Part shown: in pieces, positions 33,051 to 42,573 of the stretch
How positions within the stretch are numbered: the first letter of the stretch is position 1
Layout of the letters: the number at the start of each line of letters is the position of its first letter
Origin: DATLSM01 sp035534175
Lineage (GTDB): Bacteria > Actinomycetota > Thermoleophilia > Solirubrobacterales > 70-9
Length of the DNA stretch: 64,000 nt
Direction: 5' to 3'
Assembly (NCBI GenBank): GCA_035534175.1
Contig: DATLSM010000045.1
Location: forward strand, 1-64,000
The notes under the pieces: generated by a model
What the model was told of the DNA's origin: nothing
Database searches by the model: none
What the model saw: the letters and a program-made list of their open reading frames with translations, nothing else
Position numbers and translations under genes: made by a program

Positions 33051-34568
33051 ATGGAGACCTGGCTGAGCCCGCTGTATGACGCGGAGGGGATGCGCGAGAT
33101 CGATCGCTGGGCGATCGAGGAGCGGGGGGTGCCCTCGCTGGAGCTGATGGAGGCCGCCGGGCGGGCGGTGGCGGAGGCGGTCGCCGGGCTCGCGCCCGAG
33201 GGTCCCGTGCGGGTCGTCTGCGGCAAGGGGAACAACGCCGGCGACGGCCTGGTGGCAGCCCGGCTCCTGGCCGGGATGGGACACGAGGTGCAGGCGCTGC
33301 TGCTCTGGCCTGCCCAGGAGCTGAGCGGGGACGCGGGGGCCAACCTGGAGCGATTCGGCGCCGAGTACGTGAGCGAGGGCCTGGGCGAGCGCCTGGCCGG
33401 CTCCGGCGCGGTGATCGACGCGATCTTCGGGACCGGGTTCGCCGGGGTGGCGCGCCAGCCCGCCGCGGCGGCGATCGAGGCCATCGCCCGCAGCGGCGCG
33501 CCCGTCGTGGCCTGTGACATCGCCTCCGGGGTCGACGCCTCCAGCGGAGAGGTCGAGGGCCCGGCGGTAGGGGCCGACCTCACGATCACTTTCCACGCGG
33601 CGAAGCTCGGGCACCTCCTCGCCCCAGGTAAGTGGCTCGCCGGGGAGGTGCGGGTCGCTCCGATCGGGATCCCCGATCGGGCCCCCAGCCAGCCCGCGGC
33701 CGGGGTCATCGATCGCTCGGTGCTGGAGCTGGCTCCGAGGCGTGACGCGCGCTCGACCAAGTTCAGCTCGGGGCAGGTCGTGATTGCAGGCGGCTCTCGA
33801 GGCCTGACCGGGGCGGTGCGGCTGTCCTCGCAGGCCGCGATCCGCGCCGGCGCCGGCTACGCGACGGTCGCCGTCCCGGCGGACCTGGAGGCGATCTTTG
33901 AGCAGGGCCAGCCTGAGGTGATGTCGGTCGGCTGCCCCGGCGGCGACGGCTGCCTGGCGCCGGCCTCGCTGAGGGCTCTGCTCGGAGCCTTCGAGCACGC
34001 CGGCGCGGGAGTACTCGGGCCGGGCATGGGGCGCCGCTCCGACTCGGTCGAGCTGGCGCGCGAGGCGGCCGGGGCGATCGAGGCGGCGCTGGTGATCGAC
34101 GCCGACGGCCTCAATGCCTTCGCCGGCCTGCTCGAGCGGATCGCCGCTCGCCAGGCGCCCACTGTCCTCACCCCGCACGCGGGAGAGCTCGGCCGGTTGC
34201 TCGGGCGGCCCTCGGAGGCAATCGCCGCTCATCGCCTCTCCTGCGCGCGCGAGGCTGCCCTCGCCGCCGGCGCCGTCGTGGTCCTCAAGGGCGAGGATAC
34301 GATCGTCACCGACGGGGAGCGGGTTGGGGTCAACGCGTTCTCCGCCCCGGCGCTGGCCACCGCCGGGACCGGCGACGTCCTCGCGGGGATCACCGCCGCC
34401 CTGCTCGCCCGCGGCCTGGAGCCCTTCGCCGCGGCCTGTGCGGCGGTCGTCGCTCACGCCCGCGCCGGGCGCCGCGCGGCGCGCCTTGTGGGGGCCGCCG
34501 AGTCGGTAATCGCCAGCGACGTGATCGCCTCGATCCCGGCGGGGATGCTCCCCGGGGCCGAGCGATGA
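33051..34568 (+). CDS. nnr: Bifunctional NAD(P)H-hydrate epimerase / ADP-dependent dehydratase
   Basis: Repairs damaged NAD(P)H hydrates. 505 aa: N-terminal YjeF epimerase domain (~1-215; LMEAAGRAVAEAVA, VVCGKGNNAGDGLVAARLL, GFAGVARQPAA) and C-terminal ribokinase-like dehydratase (~225-505; KFSSGQVVIAGGSRGLTGA, GPGMGRR, LTPHAGELGRLLG, TAGTGDVLAGITAALLARG). Starts at ATG 33051; overlaps alr by ATGA. Confidence 0.94.
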   Translation: METWLSPLYDAEGMREIDRWAIEERGVPSLELMEAAGRAVAEAVAGLAPEGPVRVVCGKGNNAGDGLVAARLLAGMGHEVQALLLWPAQELSGDAGANLERFGAEYVSEGLGERLAGSGAVIDAIFGTGFAGVARQPAAAAIEAIARSGAPVVACDIASGVDASSGEVEGPAVGADLTITFHAAKLGHLLAPGKWLAGEVRVAPIGIPDRAPSQPAAGVIDRSVLELAPRRDARSTKFSSGQVVIAGGSRGLTGAVRLSSQAAIRAGAGYATVAVPADLEAIFEQGQPEVMSVGCPGGDGCLAPASLRALLGAFEHAGAGVLGPGMGRRSDSVELAREAAGAIEAALVIDADGLNAFAGLLERIAARQAPTVLTPHAGELGRLLGRPSEAIAAHRLSCAREAALAAGAVVVLKGEDTIVTDGERVGVNAFSAPALATAGTGDVLAGITAALLARGLEPFAAACAAVVAHARAGRRAARLVGAAESVIASDVIASIPAGMLPGAER

Positions 34569-35674
34569 TGCGGGCGGTTGCCCGGATCGACCTCGGCGCG
34601 GTGCAGGCCAACTGCGCCAGGCTCCGCTTGGCGCTGAGCGAGGACGCCGAGCTGTGCGCGGTGGTCAAGGCGGACGGCTACGGTCACGGTGCCGACGCCT
34701 GTGCCTCCGCCGCGCTGGCCGGAGGGGCGACCAGGCTGGCTGTGGCGACCGCCGCCGAGGCGGCGGGGATCGGCCGTCGCTTCCAGCACGTGCCGTTGCT
34801 CACGATGGGAGCGCTGAGCCCTGAGGACGTCGACGTCACGCTCTCCTCCGGCTCGGAGGTGACCGTCTGGCGGGAGGGATTTCGTCGCCTGCTCGCCGAC
34901 CGCGCCCGGGCCCAGGGCCGGCCCGCCCGGGTCCACGTGAAGCACGACAGCGGCATGGGCCGGCTCGGCAACCCCGACCCCGCCGAGGTGCTGGCCCTGG
35001 CGCGCGCCTGTGCCCAGGATCCCCATCTGCAGCTTGCCGGCGTCTGGACCCACCTGGCCACCGCCGATGAACCCGGCTCGGAGTTCTTCGATCAGCAGCT
35101 CGACCGCTTCGCCGCGGTCGCCGCCGCGGTCCGGGCCGAGTTTCCCGCAGTCACCGTCCACGCCGCCAACAGCGCCGCGGTCTTCCGCGACCCCCGCTCG
35201 CACTTCGACATGGCCCGCTGCGGGGTGGCCGTCTACGGGCTCGACCCTTTCCAGGGCGACCCTGCCCAGCGTGGCCTCACCCCGGTGATGTCGCTGCGCT
35301 CCTACGTCGCCGACGTGAAGCGTTTCACGGCGGCCCACAGCGCCGGCTACGGACGGACCTGGCGCGCCCCGGTAGACACCTGGGTCGGGGTCCTGCCACT
35401 GGGCTACGGCGACGGCGTGCGCCGCGGCCTCTCCAACAACGCCGAGGTGCTGGTCCGTGGCCGTCGTCATCCGCTGGTCGGAACCGTCTCGATGGACAAC
35501 GTGACCGTCGATCTCGGCCCCGAGACCGAGGTCGAGTCGGGTGATGAGGTGGTGCTGATCGGTGCCCAGGGGGAGGAGGCGATTCTCGCCGAGGAGGTTG
35601 CGGCCCGGCTGGGCACGATCAACTACGAGGTCACCTGCGGGATCTCGGCGCGTGTGCCGCGGGCAGTGGCGTGA
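34565..35674 (+). CDS. alr: Alanine racemase
   Basis: Interconverts L- and D-alanine for peptidoglycan. 369 aa; PLP lysine in AVVKADGYGHGADA (~38), phosphate-site segment HDSGMGRLG, HAANSAAVF, catalytic Tyr region SAGYGRTW (~260), and SMDNVTVDLG. Translationally coupled with nnr (ATGA) upstream and the cca gene (GTGA) downstream. Confidence 0.96.
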   Translation: MMRAVARIDLGAVQANCARLRLALSEDAELCAVVKADGYGHGADACASAALAGGATRLAVATAAEAAGIGRRFQHVPLLTMGALSPEDVDVTLSSGSEVTVWREGFRRLLADRARAQGRPARVHVKHDSGMGRLGNPDPAEVLALARACAQDPHLQLAGVWTHLATADEPGSEFFDQQLDRFAAVAAAVRAEFPAVTVHAANSAAVFRDPRSHFDMARCGVAVYGLDPFQGDPAQRGLTPVMSLRSYVADVKRFTAAHSAGYGRTWRAPVDTWVGVLPLGYGDGVRRGLSNNAEVLVRGRRHPLVGTVSMDNVTVDLGPETEVESGDEVVLIGAQGEEAILAEEVAARLGTINYEVTCGISARVPRAVA

Positions 35675-37089
35675 GCCTCGCCGATCGCCTCGCATCGGCG
35701 AGGCCGGTCGAGCTGGCGCGGCGGGCGCTGGATGGAGGGGAGGGCGTGTGGATCGTCGGCGGCGCGATCCGCGACGCCGCGCTGGGCCGTGAGGTGAGCG
35801 ACCTCGATCTCGCCGTCGCGGGCGCCCCCGAGCTGGCGGCGAGGGCGATCGCCAGGGAGGGCGACGGCCACGCCTTCCAACTCTCGGCGGAGTTCGGGGT
35901 CTGGCGCGCGGCGGCACCTGACCGCTCCTGGCAGATCGATGCCACCACCTTGCGCGGCGAGACGATCGAGAGCGACCTGGCCGCGCGGGACTTCACCGTC
36001 GGCGCCATGGCGATCCCCCTGGGCGGCGGCGAGCGACTCGATCCCTACGGCGGCCTGGCCGACCTGGAAGGCGGCTTCCTGCGCGCGGTTGGCCCGCGCA
36101 GCTTTGCCGAGGACCCGCTGCGCCTGCTCCGCGCCGCGCGCCTGGCGGCCGAGCTGGGCCTGGCGATCGACCCTGAGACCGTCGCCCTGGCCCGGGCTGG
36201 CGCCCCACGCGCCGCCGAGCCCGCGGGAGAGCGCCAGCTGGCGGAGTTACGCCAGCTGATCGGCGGCCCCGATCCGCTGCGCAGCCTCTCCCTGCTCGAC
36301 GAGCTCGGCCTGACCGCGGTCGTCCTGCCGGAGCTGGAGGCGCTGCGCGGGGTCGGGCAGGGACCCAACCACCACCTCGACGTCCACGGTCACACCCTCG
36401 CCGTGCTCGGACACGCGCTGGAGGTCGAGGCCGATCTGGAGCGCTTCGCCGGAGAGCGCGCCGGGGAGGCCGCGAAGCTGCTGGCCGAGCCCCTGGCGGA
36501 CGAGATGACCAGGGGGACGGCGCTTCGCTTCGGCGCACTCCTCCACGATGTCGGCAAGCCGGTCACCCGCGGCGAGCAGGGTGGCTACGTCACCTTCATC
36601 GGCCACGACCGCGACGGGGCGCTTATCGTCGCCGGTCTCTGCGCCAGGCTGCGGGCGAGCCGCCGTCTGACCAACCACCTTCGCTCTCTCACCCTCCACC
36701 ATTTGCGCCTCGGTTTCCTCGTCCACGAGTCGCCCCTGCCCCCGCGCCGGATTCATGAGTACCTGCGGGCGACCGAGCCGGTTGCCGCGGACGTCACCCT
36801 GCTCACCGTGGCCGACCGCCTCTCGGCCCGCGGCAGCGGGCCGTTGGCCACGCCGGAGGCGATCGAGGCGCACCTGGACCTGGCCCGGGGGATGCTCGCC
36901 GCGGCGCTCGACTGGCGCCGCGACGGGCCGCCCGCCCCGCTGCTGCGCGGAGACGAGCTGGCCGCCGAGCTGGGGATCGCTGAGGGGCCGGAGGTGGGTG
37001 AGCTGTTGGCCGAGCTGGAGGCAGCGCAGTACGCGGGCGAGGTGAGGACCCGCTCCGAGGCGCTCGAGCTCCTGCGCCGTGGAGGCTGA
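35671..37089 (+). CDS. cca: CCA tRNA nucleotidyltransferase / poly(A) polymerase family with HD domain
   Basis: Adds or repairs the 3'-CCA end of tRNA. 472 aa from GTG 35671. Nucleotidyltransferase head: VWIVGGAIRDAALGREVSDLDLAV (DxD metal site), SDLAARDFTVGAMAI, EDPLRLLRAARLAAEL. C-terminal HD phosphohydrolase: HHLDVHGHTLAVL, HDVGKPVTRGEQG. The HD domain could give 2',3'-cyclic phosphodiesterase activity. Sequence alone does not separate CCA-adding from A-adding forms. Confidence 0.9.
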   Translation: MSLADRLASARPVELARRALDGGEGVWIVGGAIRDAALGREVSDLDLAVAGAPELAARAIAREGDGHAFQLSAEFGVWRAAAPDRSWQIDATTLRGETIESDLAARDFTVGAMAIPLGGGERLDPYGGLADLEGGFLRAVGPRSFAEDPLRLLRAARLAAELGLAIDPETVALARAGAPRAAEPAGERQLAELRQLIGGPDPLRSLSLLDELGLTAVVLPELEALRGVGQGPNHHLDVHGHTLAVLGHALEVEADLERFAGERAGEAAKLLAEPLADEMTRGTALRFGALLHDVGKPVTRGEQGGYVTFIGHDRDGALIVAGLCARLRASRRLTNHLRSLTLHHLRLGFLVHESPLPPRRIHEYLRATEPVAADVTLLTVADRLSARGSGPLATPEAIEAHLDLARGMLAAALDWRRDGPPAPLLRGDELAAELGIAEGPEVGELLAELEAAQYAGEVRTRSEALELLRRGG

Positions 37090-37145
37090 ATCGAGCGCCG
37101 ACGCTCGCGGGGCTGGATTTTTGTTTCGAGTACCCTCCCCGCCGC

Positions 37146-37364
37146 ATGGCCAAAGAGGAAAAGATCGAAATGGAGGGCGAGATAACCGAGGCCCTTCCCA
37201 ACACGATGTTCAGAGTCAAACTCGACAACGGCCACGACGTCCTCGGCCACATCTCCGGCAAGATGCGCCGCCACTACATCCGCATCCTGCCGGGAGATCG
37301 GGTCAAGATCGAGCTCTCGCCCTATGACCTCGACCGCGGCCGAATCACCTACCGCTACAAATAG
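37146..37364 (+). CDS. infA: Translation initiation factor IF-1
   Basis: 72 aa OB-fold factor that binds the 30S A site. MAKEEKIEMEGEITEALPNTM, FRVKLDNGHDVLGHISG, KMRRHYIRILPGDRVKI, SPYDLDRGRITYRYK are all standard. It stands alone after cca, not in the usual rpmJ-rpsM setting. The spacer to the convergent glycosidase gene (65 bp) has no clear terminator. Confidence 0.97.
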   Translation: MAKEEKIEMEGEITEALPNTMFRVKLDNGHDVLGHISGKMRRHYIRILPGDRVKIELSPYDLDRGRITYRYK

Positions 37365-37429
37365 CGCTCCGGCGCTCTCCCCCTCGCTCGCGCCCGCCAG
37401 GCCATGCTCGCCGCGTCCTTGCCGGGTGA

Positions 37430-38650
37430 TTATTTTGAGTCTGTGAGCTCGGCAACCAGGGCCGACCAGGCGAAGTCCCTGGCGCCCAGGCCGCTGCCCG
37501 TACGCGGGTCGTAGTACTCGCGCAGACCTTCACGCTCGACCGCCGCGGTCAGACCCTGGGCCATACGCCCCGCCTCCTCCACGTAGCCCAGCCGCCGCAT
37601 CCCCAGCCAGACCAACCAGGCGGCGTTGACCCAGGTCGGGCCGCGCCAGTAGCGCCGGATCGGGCCACGGCCGCCGCCGGGCTGATAGCTGGACTCGCAG
37701 GCGGCGACCGAGGGCGGCGCCACCGCGGTCAGGAACTCACGCCCGTTCAGCAGGTGCTCCTCGACCAGGCGGCGCCCGATCTCCTCCGGCAGGTCGGGCA
37801 GGGCGAGGGGCGCGAGGGCCGCCCAGGTGATCGCCCCGGGCCTTTCGCCACCGGGCTGGGCCTCGTCGAGGAAGAGGCCCCGGCGCTCGTCCCAAAGGCG
37901 CTCCACCAGCGCCCCGGTCACCGAGGCCTCGCCCAGCGCCTGCAGCGAGAGCGACCACATCGTGTTGACCAGGGTCTCGCAGAGCACCGGACCGGCGCGG
38001 TCGCGGATTCGCCGCGCATTCCAGCCGAGCCGCCGGTTGGTGTGGACCAGCCAGGGAAAGCCGATCCGGGCGTTGGCCCGCCAGCCCCAGACGGGGTCGA
38101 ACTTGGGTGAGGCATCGAGCCCGGACTCATCGGGCTGGACGATCCACAGCAGCCCGTCCCCCTCGAGATCGCGGCTGCCGGCGAGCCACCTCGCCTGAGC
38201 CCCAATCCGCGGCTCAGCCGCCGGGTCGCCGACCGCGATCTGCCAGGCCCAGGCCAGCAGCGGCGGCTGGATCGTCTCGGTCTGCAGGGCGCCGCGCGAG
38301 GCGACGTTGTAGAAGGGGAGCCGGCCCAGGGAGACCGGCCGGTCCCAGAAGATCGTGTGCCCGAGGAAGCCGTCCGGCCGCTGCGCGGCGAGCAGGCTCT
38401 CCAGCTCCAGTCGCGAGCGGGCGGGATCAAAGCGCCGCCAGGCGATCGCCGCGAAGCAGGAATCCCAATACCACTGCCATGGGTAGCGGCCGGGGCTGGG
38501 GCGGGTGTAGGCGAAGCGCACCCCGTCGCGCCTGCCCTCCAGCCAGTTCCCCCGCAGCACGCTCTCGGCGATCTCCCCGGCAGAGGGACCCGAGGCGGGC
38601 CCGTACCCACCGCCGTCGGCCCCTCGGCGGTGGGGTGATCCGCGGCTCAC
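37430..38650 (-). CDS. (alpha/alpha)6-barrel glycosidase, GH63/mannosylglycerate hydrolase-like
   Basis: 406 aa from GTG 38650. Conserved blocks: YPWQWYWDSCFAAIAWRRFDP (the W-D-S-[CA] motif of GH63-related enzymes, Asp as likely acid), LGHTIFWDRP, LLAWAWQIA, YWRGPTWVNAAWLVWLGM and a C-terminal EYYDPRTGSGLGARDFAWSAL. These match the family of GH63-like hydrolases acting on alpha-glucosides or mannosyl/glucosylglycerate. No signal peptide, so it acts in the cytoplasm. Last gene of a six-gene operon; overlaps the upstream permease gene by GTGA. Confidence 0.78.
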   Translation of the reverse strand: MSRGSPHRRGADGGGYGPASGPSAGEIAESVLRGNWLEGRRDGVRFAYTRPSPGRYPWQWYWDSCFAAIAWRRFDPARSRLELESLLAAQRPDGFLGHTIFWDRPVSLGRLPFYNVASRGALQTETIQPPLLAWAWQIAVGDPAAEPRIGAQARWLAGSRDLEGDGLLWIVQPDESGLDASPKFDPVWGWRANARIGFPWLVHTNRRLGWNARRIRDRAGPVLCETLVNTMWSLSLQALGEASVTGALVERLWDERRGLFLDEAQPGGERPGAITWAALAPLALPDLPEEIGRRLVEEHLLNGREFLTAVAPPSVAACESSYQPGGGRGPIRRYWRGPTWVNAAWLVWLGMRRLGYVEEAGRMAQGLTAAVEREGLREYYDPRTGSGLGARDFAWSALVAELTDSK

Positions 38651-39450
38651 ACCGCCGTGCGCCGCATCTCGCGCAGGGCGAGGGTGCCGAGGAGCGCGAG
38701 CAACCCGATCAGGGCCAACAACCCCGGCCAGGTTTCAGCCCAGGTGACGCCACCGACGAAGCCCTGCCGCGCCGCGTCGATCACCTGGGTGACCGGGTTC
38801 ACCTGCGCCACGCTCTTCAACCAGCCCTGCAGCAGGGCGATCGGCGCGTAGGCGGTGGTGGTGAGGATCAGCGCCATCATCCCCGCCTGCATCAGCGGCG
38901 CCGCCGACTGGCTCTTGAAGTGCAGGGCCAGCGTCGATGCCCAGCAGGCGGCGACGGCCGCCATCGCGGCGACCATGAAGTAGGCGATCAGAAGCCCGTC
39001 CAGGCCGGGAAAGCTGGCCCCAAGCGCCAGGGCGACGATCAGGACCAAGGTCGCCGGGATCAGCGAGCGGGCGCTCGCCGCCAGTACGGTGCCCGCCAGC
39101 AGCACCCAACGGGGCGCAGGGGAGACGAGCAGCCGGTCGAGCCAGCCCTGCTCGATGTCGCGCGCCAGGTTGACGCCGGCTGCCGCACCGGTGAACCCCG
39201 CCCCCTGGAGCATGCTGACCGGCACGATGAAGCTCTCATAGCTGCCGGTGGAGAAGCCTTTGAGCTGGGTCAGCGCGCCGAAGACTCCGTTCAGTCCGAG
39301 GAAGAAGATGGTCGGCGCCAGCACGCCGGGAATCGCCGCCCCCGGCACCCGCAGCAGCTCGTTCTTGGCCCTCACCATCAGCGCCCCGATCGTCGCCAGG
39401 TTCGTCCTCCATGTGGGGTTCCGCGCCGCCACGGCGGCCGAGGCGTCCAT
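38647..39450 (-). CDS. ABC-2 type transporter permease (second)
   Basis: 267 aa from ATG 39450 (MDASAAVAARNP). Six membrane segments of the ABC-2 exporter type: RAKNELLRVPGAAI, FIVPVSMLQGAGFTG, DIEQGWLDRLLVSPAPRW (cytoplasmic coupling region), ATLVLIVALALGA, GWLKSVAQVNPVTQVIDAARQGF. The pairing with another permease and a DrrA-like ATPase indicates a drug- or lipid-type exporter. Shares a TGATG junction with its neighbour. Confidence 0.87.
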   Translation of the reverse strand: MDASAAVAARNPTWRTNLATIGALMVRAKNELLRVPGAAIPGVLAPTIFFLGLNGVFGALTQLKGFSTGSYESFIVPVSMLQGAGFTGAAAGVNLARDIEQGWLDRLLVSPAPRWVLLAGTVLAASARSLIPATLVLIVALALGASFPGLDGLLIAYFMVAAMAAVAACWASTLALHFKSQSAAPLMQAGMMALILTTTAYAPIALLQGWLKSVAQVNPVTQVIDAARQGFVGGVTWAETWPGLLALIGLLALLGTLALREMRRTAV

Positions 39451-40235
39451 CAGCCGGCCCGCAGACGGTGGCGCAGCGCGCGGGCGCTGAGCCCCAGCCC
39501 CAAGACGATGATGCCGGTGATCGTGAGCACCGCGTAGAGGGTTTCTGAAGCGCTGATCCCGGAGATCATCGGGCTGCGGATCCCGTTGACGATGAGGCTC
39601 AGAGGGTTGTATTCGGCGATCGTCTGCGCCGGCTGGATCATCAGGTTCTCGGGGAAGAAGGCGGAGGAGAGGAAGAGGACGACGAGGACCAGGGGGAAGA
39701 GGCCCTGCACGACGCTGGCGCTGCCGGTCCGCAGGGCGATCGCGGCGCCGATCCCGCCGACCGCCAGCGCCGCCGAGGTGACGAGGAAGATCGCGATCAA
39801 GGCTCCGGGGACGCCGCTCTGGATTTCGGCGCCGAAGATCAGCCCGATCGCCAGGAACCAGAGGGAGGAGAAAAGCCCCAGCGCCGCGGTCCCGGCGAGT
39901 CGCCCGAGGACGATCGTGAAGCGCGATATCGGCGCCGTGAAGAGCCGGTCGGTGAACCCCATCTCGATGTCGACCGCCAGGGCGATGCCGCCGCTGTTGC
40001 CGGCCAGCATCAGCGACTGCATCATCGCCCCGGCGAGCATGAACTGGAGAAAGCTCTGCACCGGCGGGAAGCCGGGCAGGTTGACCGCGGCGCCGGCGCC
40101 CCCGGTCTGGATCGCCAGCAGCAGGGTGGGGAAGACGACGATTGGAGCGATCAGCTGCGGCCGGCGGAAGGTCTGGCGGATCGAGCGCATCCCCAATGCC
40201 CTGATCACCCGGAGGTTGATCGCCATGGAGCTCAA
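39450..40235 (-). CDS. ABC-2 type transporter permease (first)
   Basis: 261 aa, starting at ATG 40235 (a second Met, MAINLRVIRALGMRSIRQTF, follows three residues later). Six membrane segments; MEGFTDRLF-like coupling part DIEMGFTDRLFTAPISRF, and EYNPLSLIVNGIRSPM near the C-terminus are typical of DrrB-like permeases. It is homologous in layout to the next permease gene, so they probably form a heterodimeric exporter channel. Confidence 0.87.
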   Translation of the reverse strand: MSSMAINLRVIRALGMRSIRQTFRRPQLIAPIVVFPTLLLAIQTGGAGAAVNLPGFPPVQSFLQFMLAGAMMQSLMLAGNSGGIALAVDIEMGFTDRLFTAPISRFTIVLGRLAGTAALGLFSSLWFLAIGLIFGAEIQSGVPGALIAIFLVTSAALAVGGIGAAIALRTGSASVVQGLFPLVLVVLFLSSAFFPENLMIQPAQTIAEYNPLSLIVNGIRSPMISGISASETLYAVLTITGIIVLGLGLSARALRHRLRAG

Positions 40236-41203
40236 ACCTCGACCGGCTCCTTCTCCGCCTCTTCCTCGATCTCCTCCGCCAGGTGGTAGCCGGTTTTCTC
40301 GACGAAGACGTCGTCCAGGGTGGGACGGACCAGCTCCAGCGACTCGACCGCGATCCCGGCCTCGTCCAGGGCCCGCACCACGCGCGGGATGTCCGCCGCG
40401 CCGTTCTCCACCTCGACCAGGACCGCCTTGGCATCCTTGGGCGGCAGCAGCTTGCCGATCCGGGCGCAGATCTCCTCCGCTTGGGCCACGGAACCCTCGG
40501 CCAGGTGGAGCTCGATGTGGGGGTGGCCGATCTCGGCCTTGAGCGATTCCGGGGTCCCTTTGGCGACGATCTTGCCATCGTCGATGATCCCCACCCTGTC
40601 GGCCAGCTGGTCTGCCTCCTCCAGGTACTGGGTGGTGAGGAAGACGGTGGTTCCTTCCTCGTTCAGGCCTCTCACCTCCTCCCAGATCGTTTTACGGCTG
40701 ACCGGATCGAGGCCGGTGGTCGGCTCGTCGAGGAACAGGACGCGTGGTTCGTGGACCAACGCCGCGGCGAGATCGAGGCGCCGCTGCATTCCACCCGAGT
40801 ATGTGCCGACCCGGCGGTCGGCCGCGGCGGCGAGGTCGACTCGCTCCAGCAGGTCATCGGCGCGTCGCTTGCCCTCCTCGCTGGGGATGCCCTGGAGCGT
40901 GGCCTGCAGGCGGATCAGCTCGCGCCCGGTCATCAGCGGGTCGAGGGCGGCTTCCTGCAGGGCGACTCCGATCGATCCCCGCACCGCCCGCGCTTCGGCG
41001 ACCACGTCGTGCCCGGCCACCGTGGCCCTGCCGCCGGTCGGCAGCAGCAGCGTCGTCAGCACTCGCACGGTCGTCGTCTTTCCCGCCCCGTTGGGACCGA
41101 GGAAGCCATAGATTTCTCCCTCCGCGACCTCCAGGTCGATCCCCTGTACGGCGCGCACCTCTCCGAAGGCCCGTTCCAGCCCCTCGACCACGATCGCCGG
41201 CAT
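40232..41203 (-). CDS. ABC transporter ATP-binding protein, DrrA/daunorubicin-resistance type
   Basis: 323 aa. Walker A GPNGAGKTTTVRVL, GVALQEAALDPLMTGREL, signature YSGGMQRRLDLAAAL, Walker B VLFLDEPTTGLDP, QYLEEADQLADRVGII; a C-terminal ~80-residue extension (DUF4162-like) ends with VRPTLDDVFVEKTGYHL, typical of DrrA-type exporter ATPases, then an acidic tail. With two ABC-2 permeases it would export a lipid or small hydrophobic compound. It starts 2 bp after the amidase stop. Confidence 0.92.
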   Translation of the reverse strand: MPAIVVEGLERAFGEVRAVQGIDLEVAEGEIYGFLGPNGAGKTTTVRVLTTLLLPTGGRATVAGHDVVAEARAVRGSIGVALQEAALDPLMTGRELIRLQATLQGIPSEEGKRRADDLLERVDLAAAADRRVGTYSGGMQRRLDLAAALVHEPRVLFLDEPTTGLDPVSRKTIWEEVRGLNEEGTTVFLTTQYLEEADQLADRVGIIDDGKIVAKGTPESLKAEIGHPHIELHLAEGSVAQAEEICARIGKLLPPKDAKAVLVEVENGAADIPRVVRALDEAGIAVESLELVRPTLDDVFVEKTGYHLAEEIEEEAEKEPVEV

Positions 41204-41205
41204 CC

Positions 41206-42573
41206 CTAGACCTCCGATCGCTCGCCCTGGGCGACGGGCGAGAGCATCTGGACCCAGCGCCGCCCGTTGGCCCTCTCCAGCGCCTCCGCCGCGTCGAGCA
41301 GCAGCTCGTCGCGTCCCCAGGCGGCCTGGAGCTGGAGGCCGATCGGCAAGCCGCCGGCGAGCCCAACCGGGACGCTGATCGACGGGATCCCGGTCAGGTT
41401 GGCCAGGCCGGCGCCGCGCACATTGGCCTGATCGGCGCTGAGCGTGCCGGAGGGCAGCTCGACCAGCGGCACCTCCAGCGGCGGGGCGACCGCGGGGACC
41501 GTGGGCCAGGCGATCAGGTCCACCTGCTCGAAGGCCGCGGCCACCCGGTGGCGCATCAGGGTGCGGACCCGCTGCGCCTTGACGCTCGCCGCCGCCGGCA
41601 GCAGCATCCGGTACTTGGCGAAACCGCGGGCGATGGGGCTGAGTTCGGGGTTCAGGTGGTTGAGCCGCTGGGGAGAGACTTCCCCCAGGCTCTCGGTGTT
41701 GGCGATCAGCACCGTGGCCAGCGATCCGGACTCAATGCCGGCGAGCTCCAGCTCGCGCACCTCGCCCCCGCTTTCGGCCCGCAGCGCCTCGATCGCCTCC
41801 TCACAGGCGACCCTCACCTCGGGCGCGACGTCTTCGGAGACGGCGTCGCGCACCACCCCGATCCGCAGGCCGGCGGCCCCTCCGGCGAGGAGCTTTTGGC
41901 TGAACAGCGCCGAGCCGAGCAGGCGGCAGTCCGCCGCGTCGGCGCACAGCGGGCCGGAGACGATCGTGCTGGAGATGGAGGCCAGGTGGTGGCCGGCCAT
42001 CGCCGAGCGGCCGAAGGTCGGCTTCAGCCCGGTCAGCCCGCAGTAGGCGGCGGGGAAGCGAATCGAGCCGATCCCGTCGGCGCCGACCGCACCGGCGACG
42101 AGCCGCGCCGCTACCGCGGCGGCCGGCCCGCTGGAGGAGCCACCCGGGCAGCGCTCGGTGTTCCAGGGGTTGCGGGCGGGCCCATAGACGGAGGTGTTGC
42201 CGGTACTGCTGGCACCCAGCTCGTGCATGTTGGCGACCCCGATGATCACCGCCCCGGCGTCGCGCAGGGCGCGGTAGGGGCCGGACTCCCCGGGCGCCGT
42301 GGCGGCGAACATTTCGGCGGCGCCGAAGCGCTGGGCGCGCCAGGGCAGCGGCCACTCATCCTTGATCACCAGCGGCACGCCGCGCAGCGGCCCTCCCGGC
42401 GCCGCCGCGAGCATCTCGCGCGAGCGCTCGGGGAAGGTCTCGATCACGGCGTTTACCGCCGGATTTCGCTGCTCGATCCGCTCCAGCGCCGCCTCGAGCA
42501 GTTCGGCGGGATCGGCGTCTCCGGCCCCGATCGCCGTGGCCTGCGCCCGCAGCCCCAGATCGAGCACGTTCAC
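41206..42573 (-). CDS. Amidase signature enzyme
   Basis: 455 aa from GTG 42573. Ser-cisSer-Lys triad is visible: Lys in VPLVIKDEWPL (~73), the Gly/Ser loop CPGGSSSGPAAAVAARL (cis-Ser) and GADGIGSIRFPAAYCG (nucleophile Ser). C-terminal NLTGIPSISVPVGLAGGLPIGLQLQA is also typical. It hydrolyses an unknown amide; general amidase rather than GatA, because GatB is absent. A GTGA overlap joins it to a small GatC/AtzG-like gene upstream. Confidence 0.9.
   Translation of the reverse strand: MNVLDLGLRAQATAIGAGDADPAELLEAALERIEQRNPAVNAVIETFPERSREMLAAAPGGPLRGVPLVIKDEWPLPWRAQRFGAAEMFAATAPGESGPYRALRDAGAVIIGVANMHELGASSTGNTSVYGPARNPWNTERCPGGSSSGPAAAVAARLVAGAVGADGIGSIRFPAAYCGLTGLKPTFGRSAMAGHHLASISSTIVSGPLCADAADCRLLGSALFSQKLLAGGAAGLRIGVVRDAVSEDVAPEVRVACEEAIEALRAESGGEVRELELAGIESGSLATVLIANTESLGEVSPQRLNHLNPELSPIARGFAKYRMLLPAAASVKAQRVRTLMRHRVAAAFEQVDLIAWPTVPAVAPPLEVPLVELPSGTLSADQANVRGAGLANLTGIPSISVPVGLAGGLPIGLQLQAAWGRDELLLDAAEALERANGRRWVQMLSPVAQGERSEV

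Noticed and set aside
32505..34457. 650-codon minus-strand frame antisense to glmS and nnr
   Set aside because: Shadow frame without any family signature.
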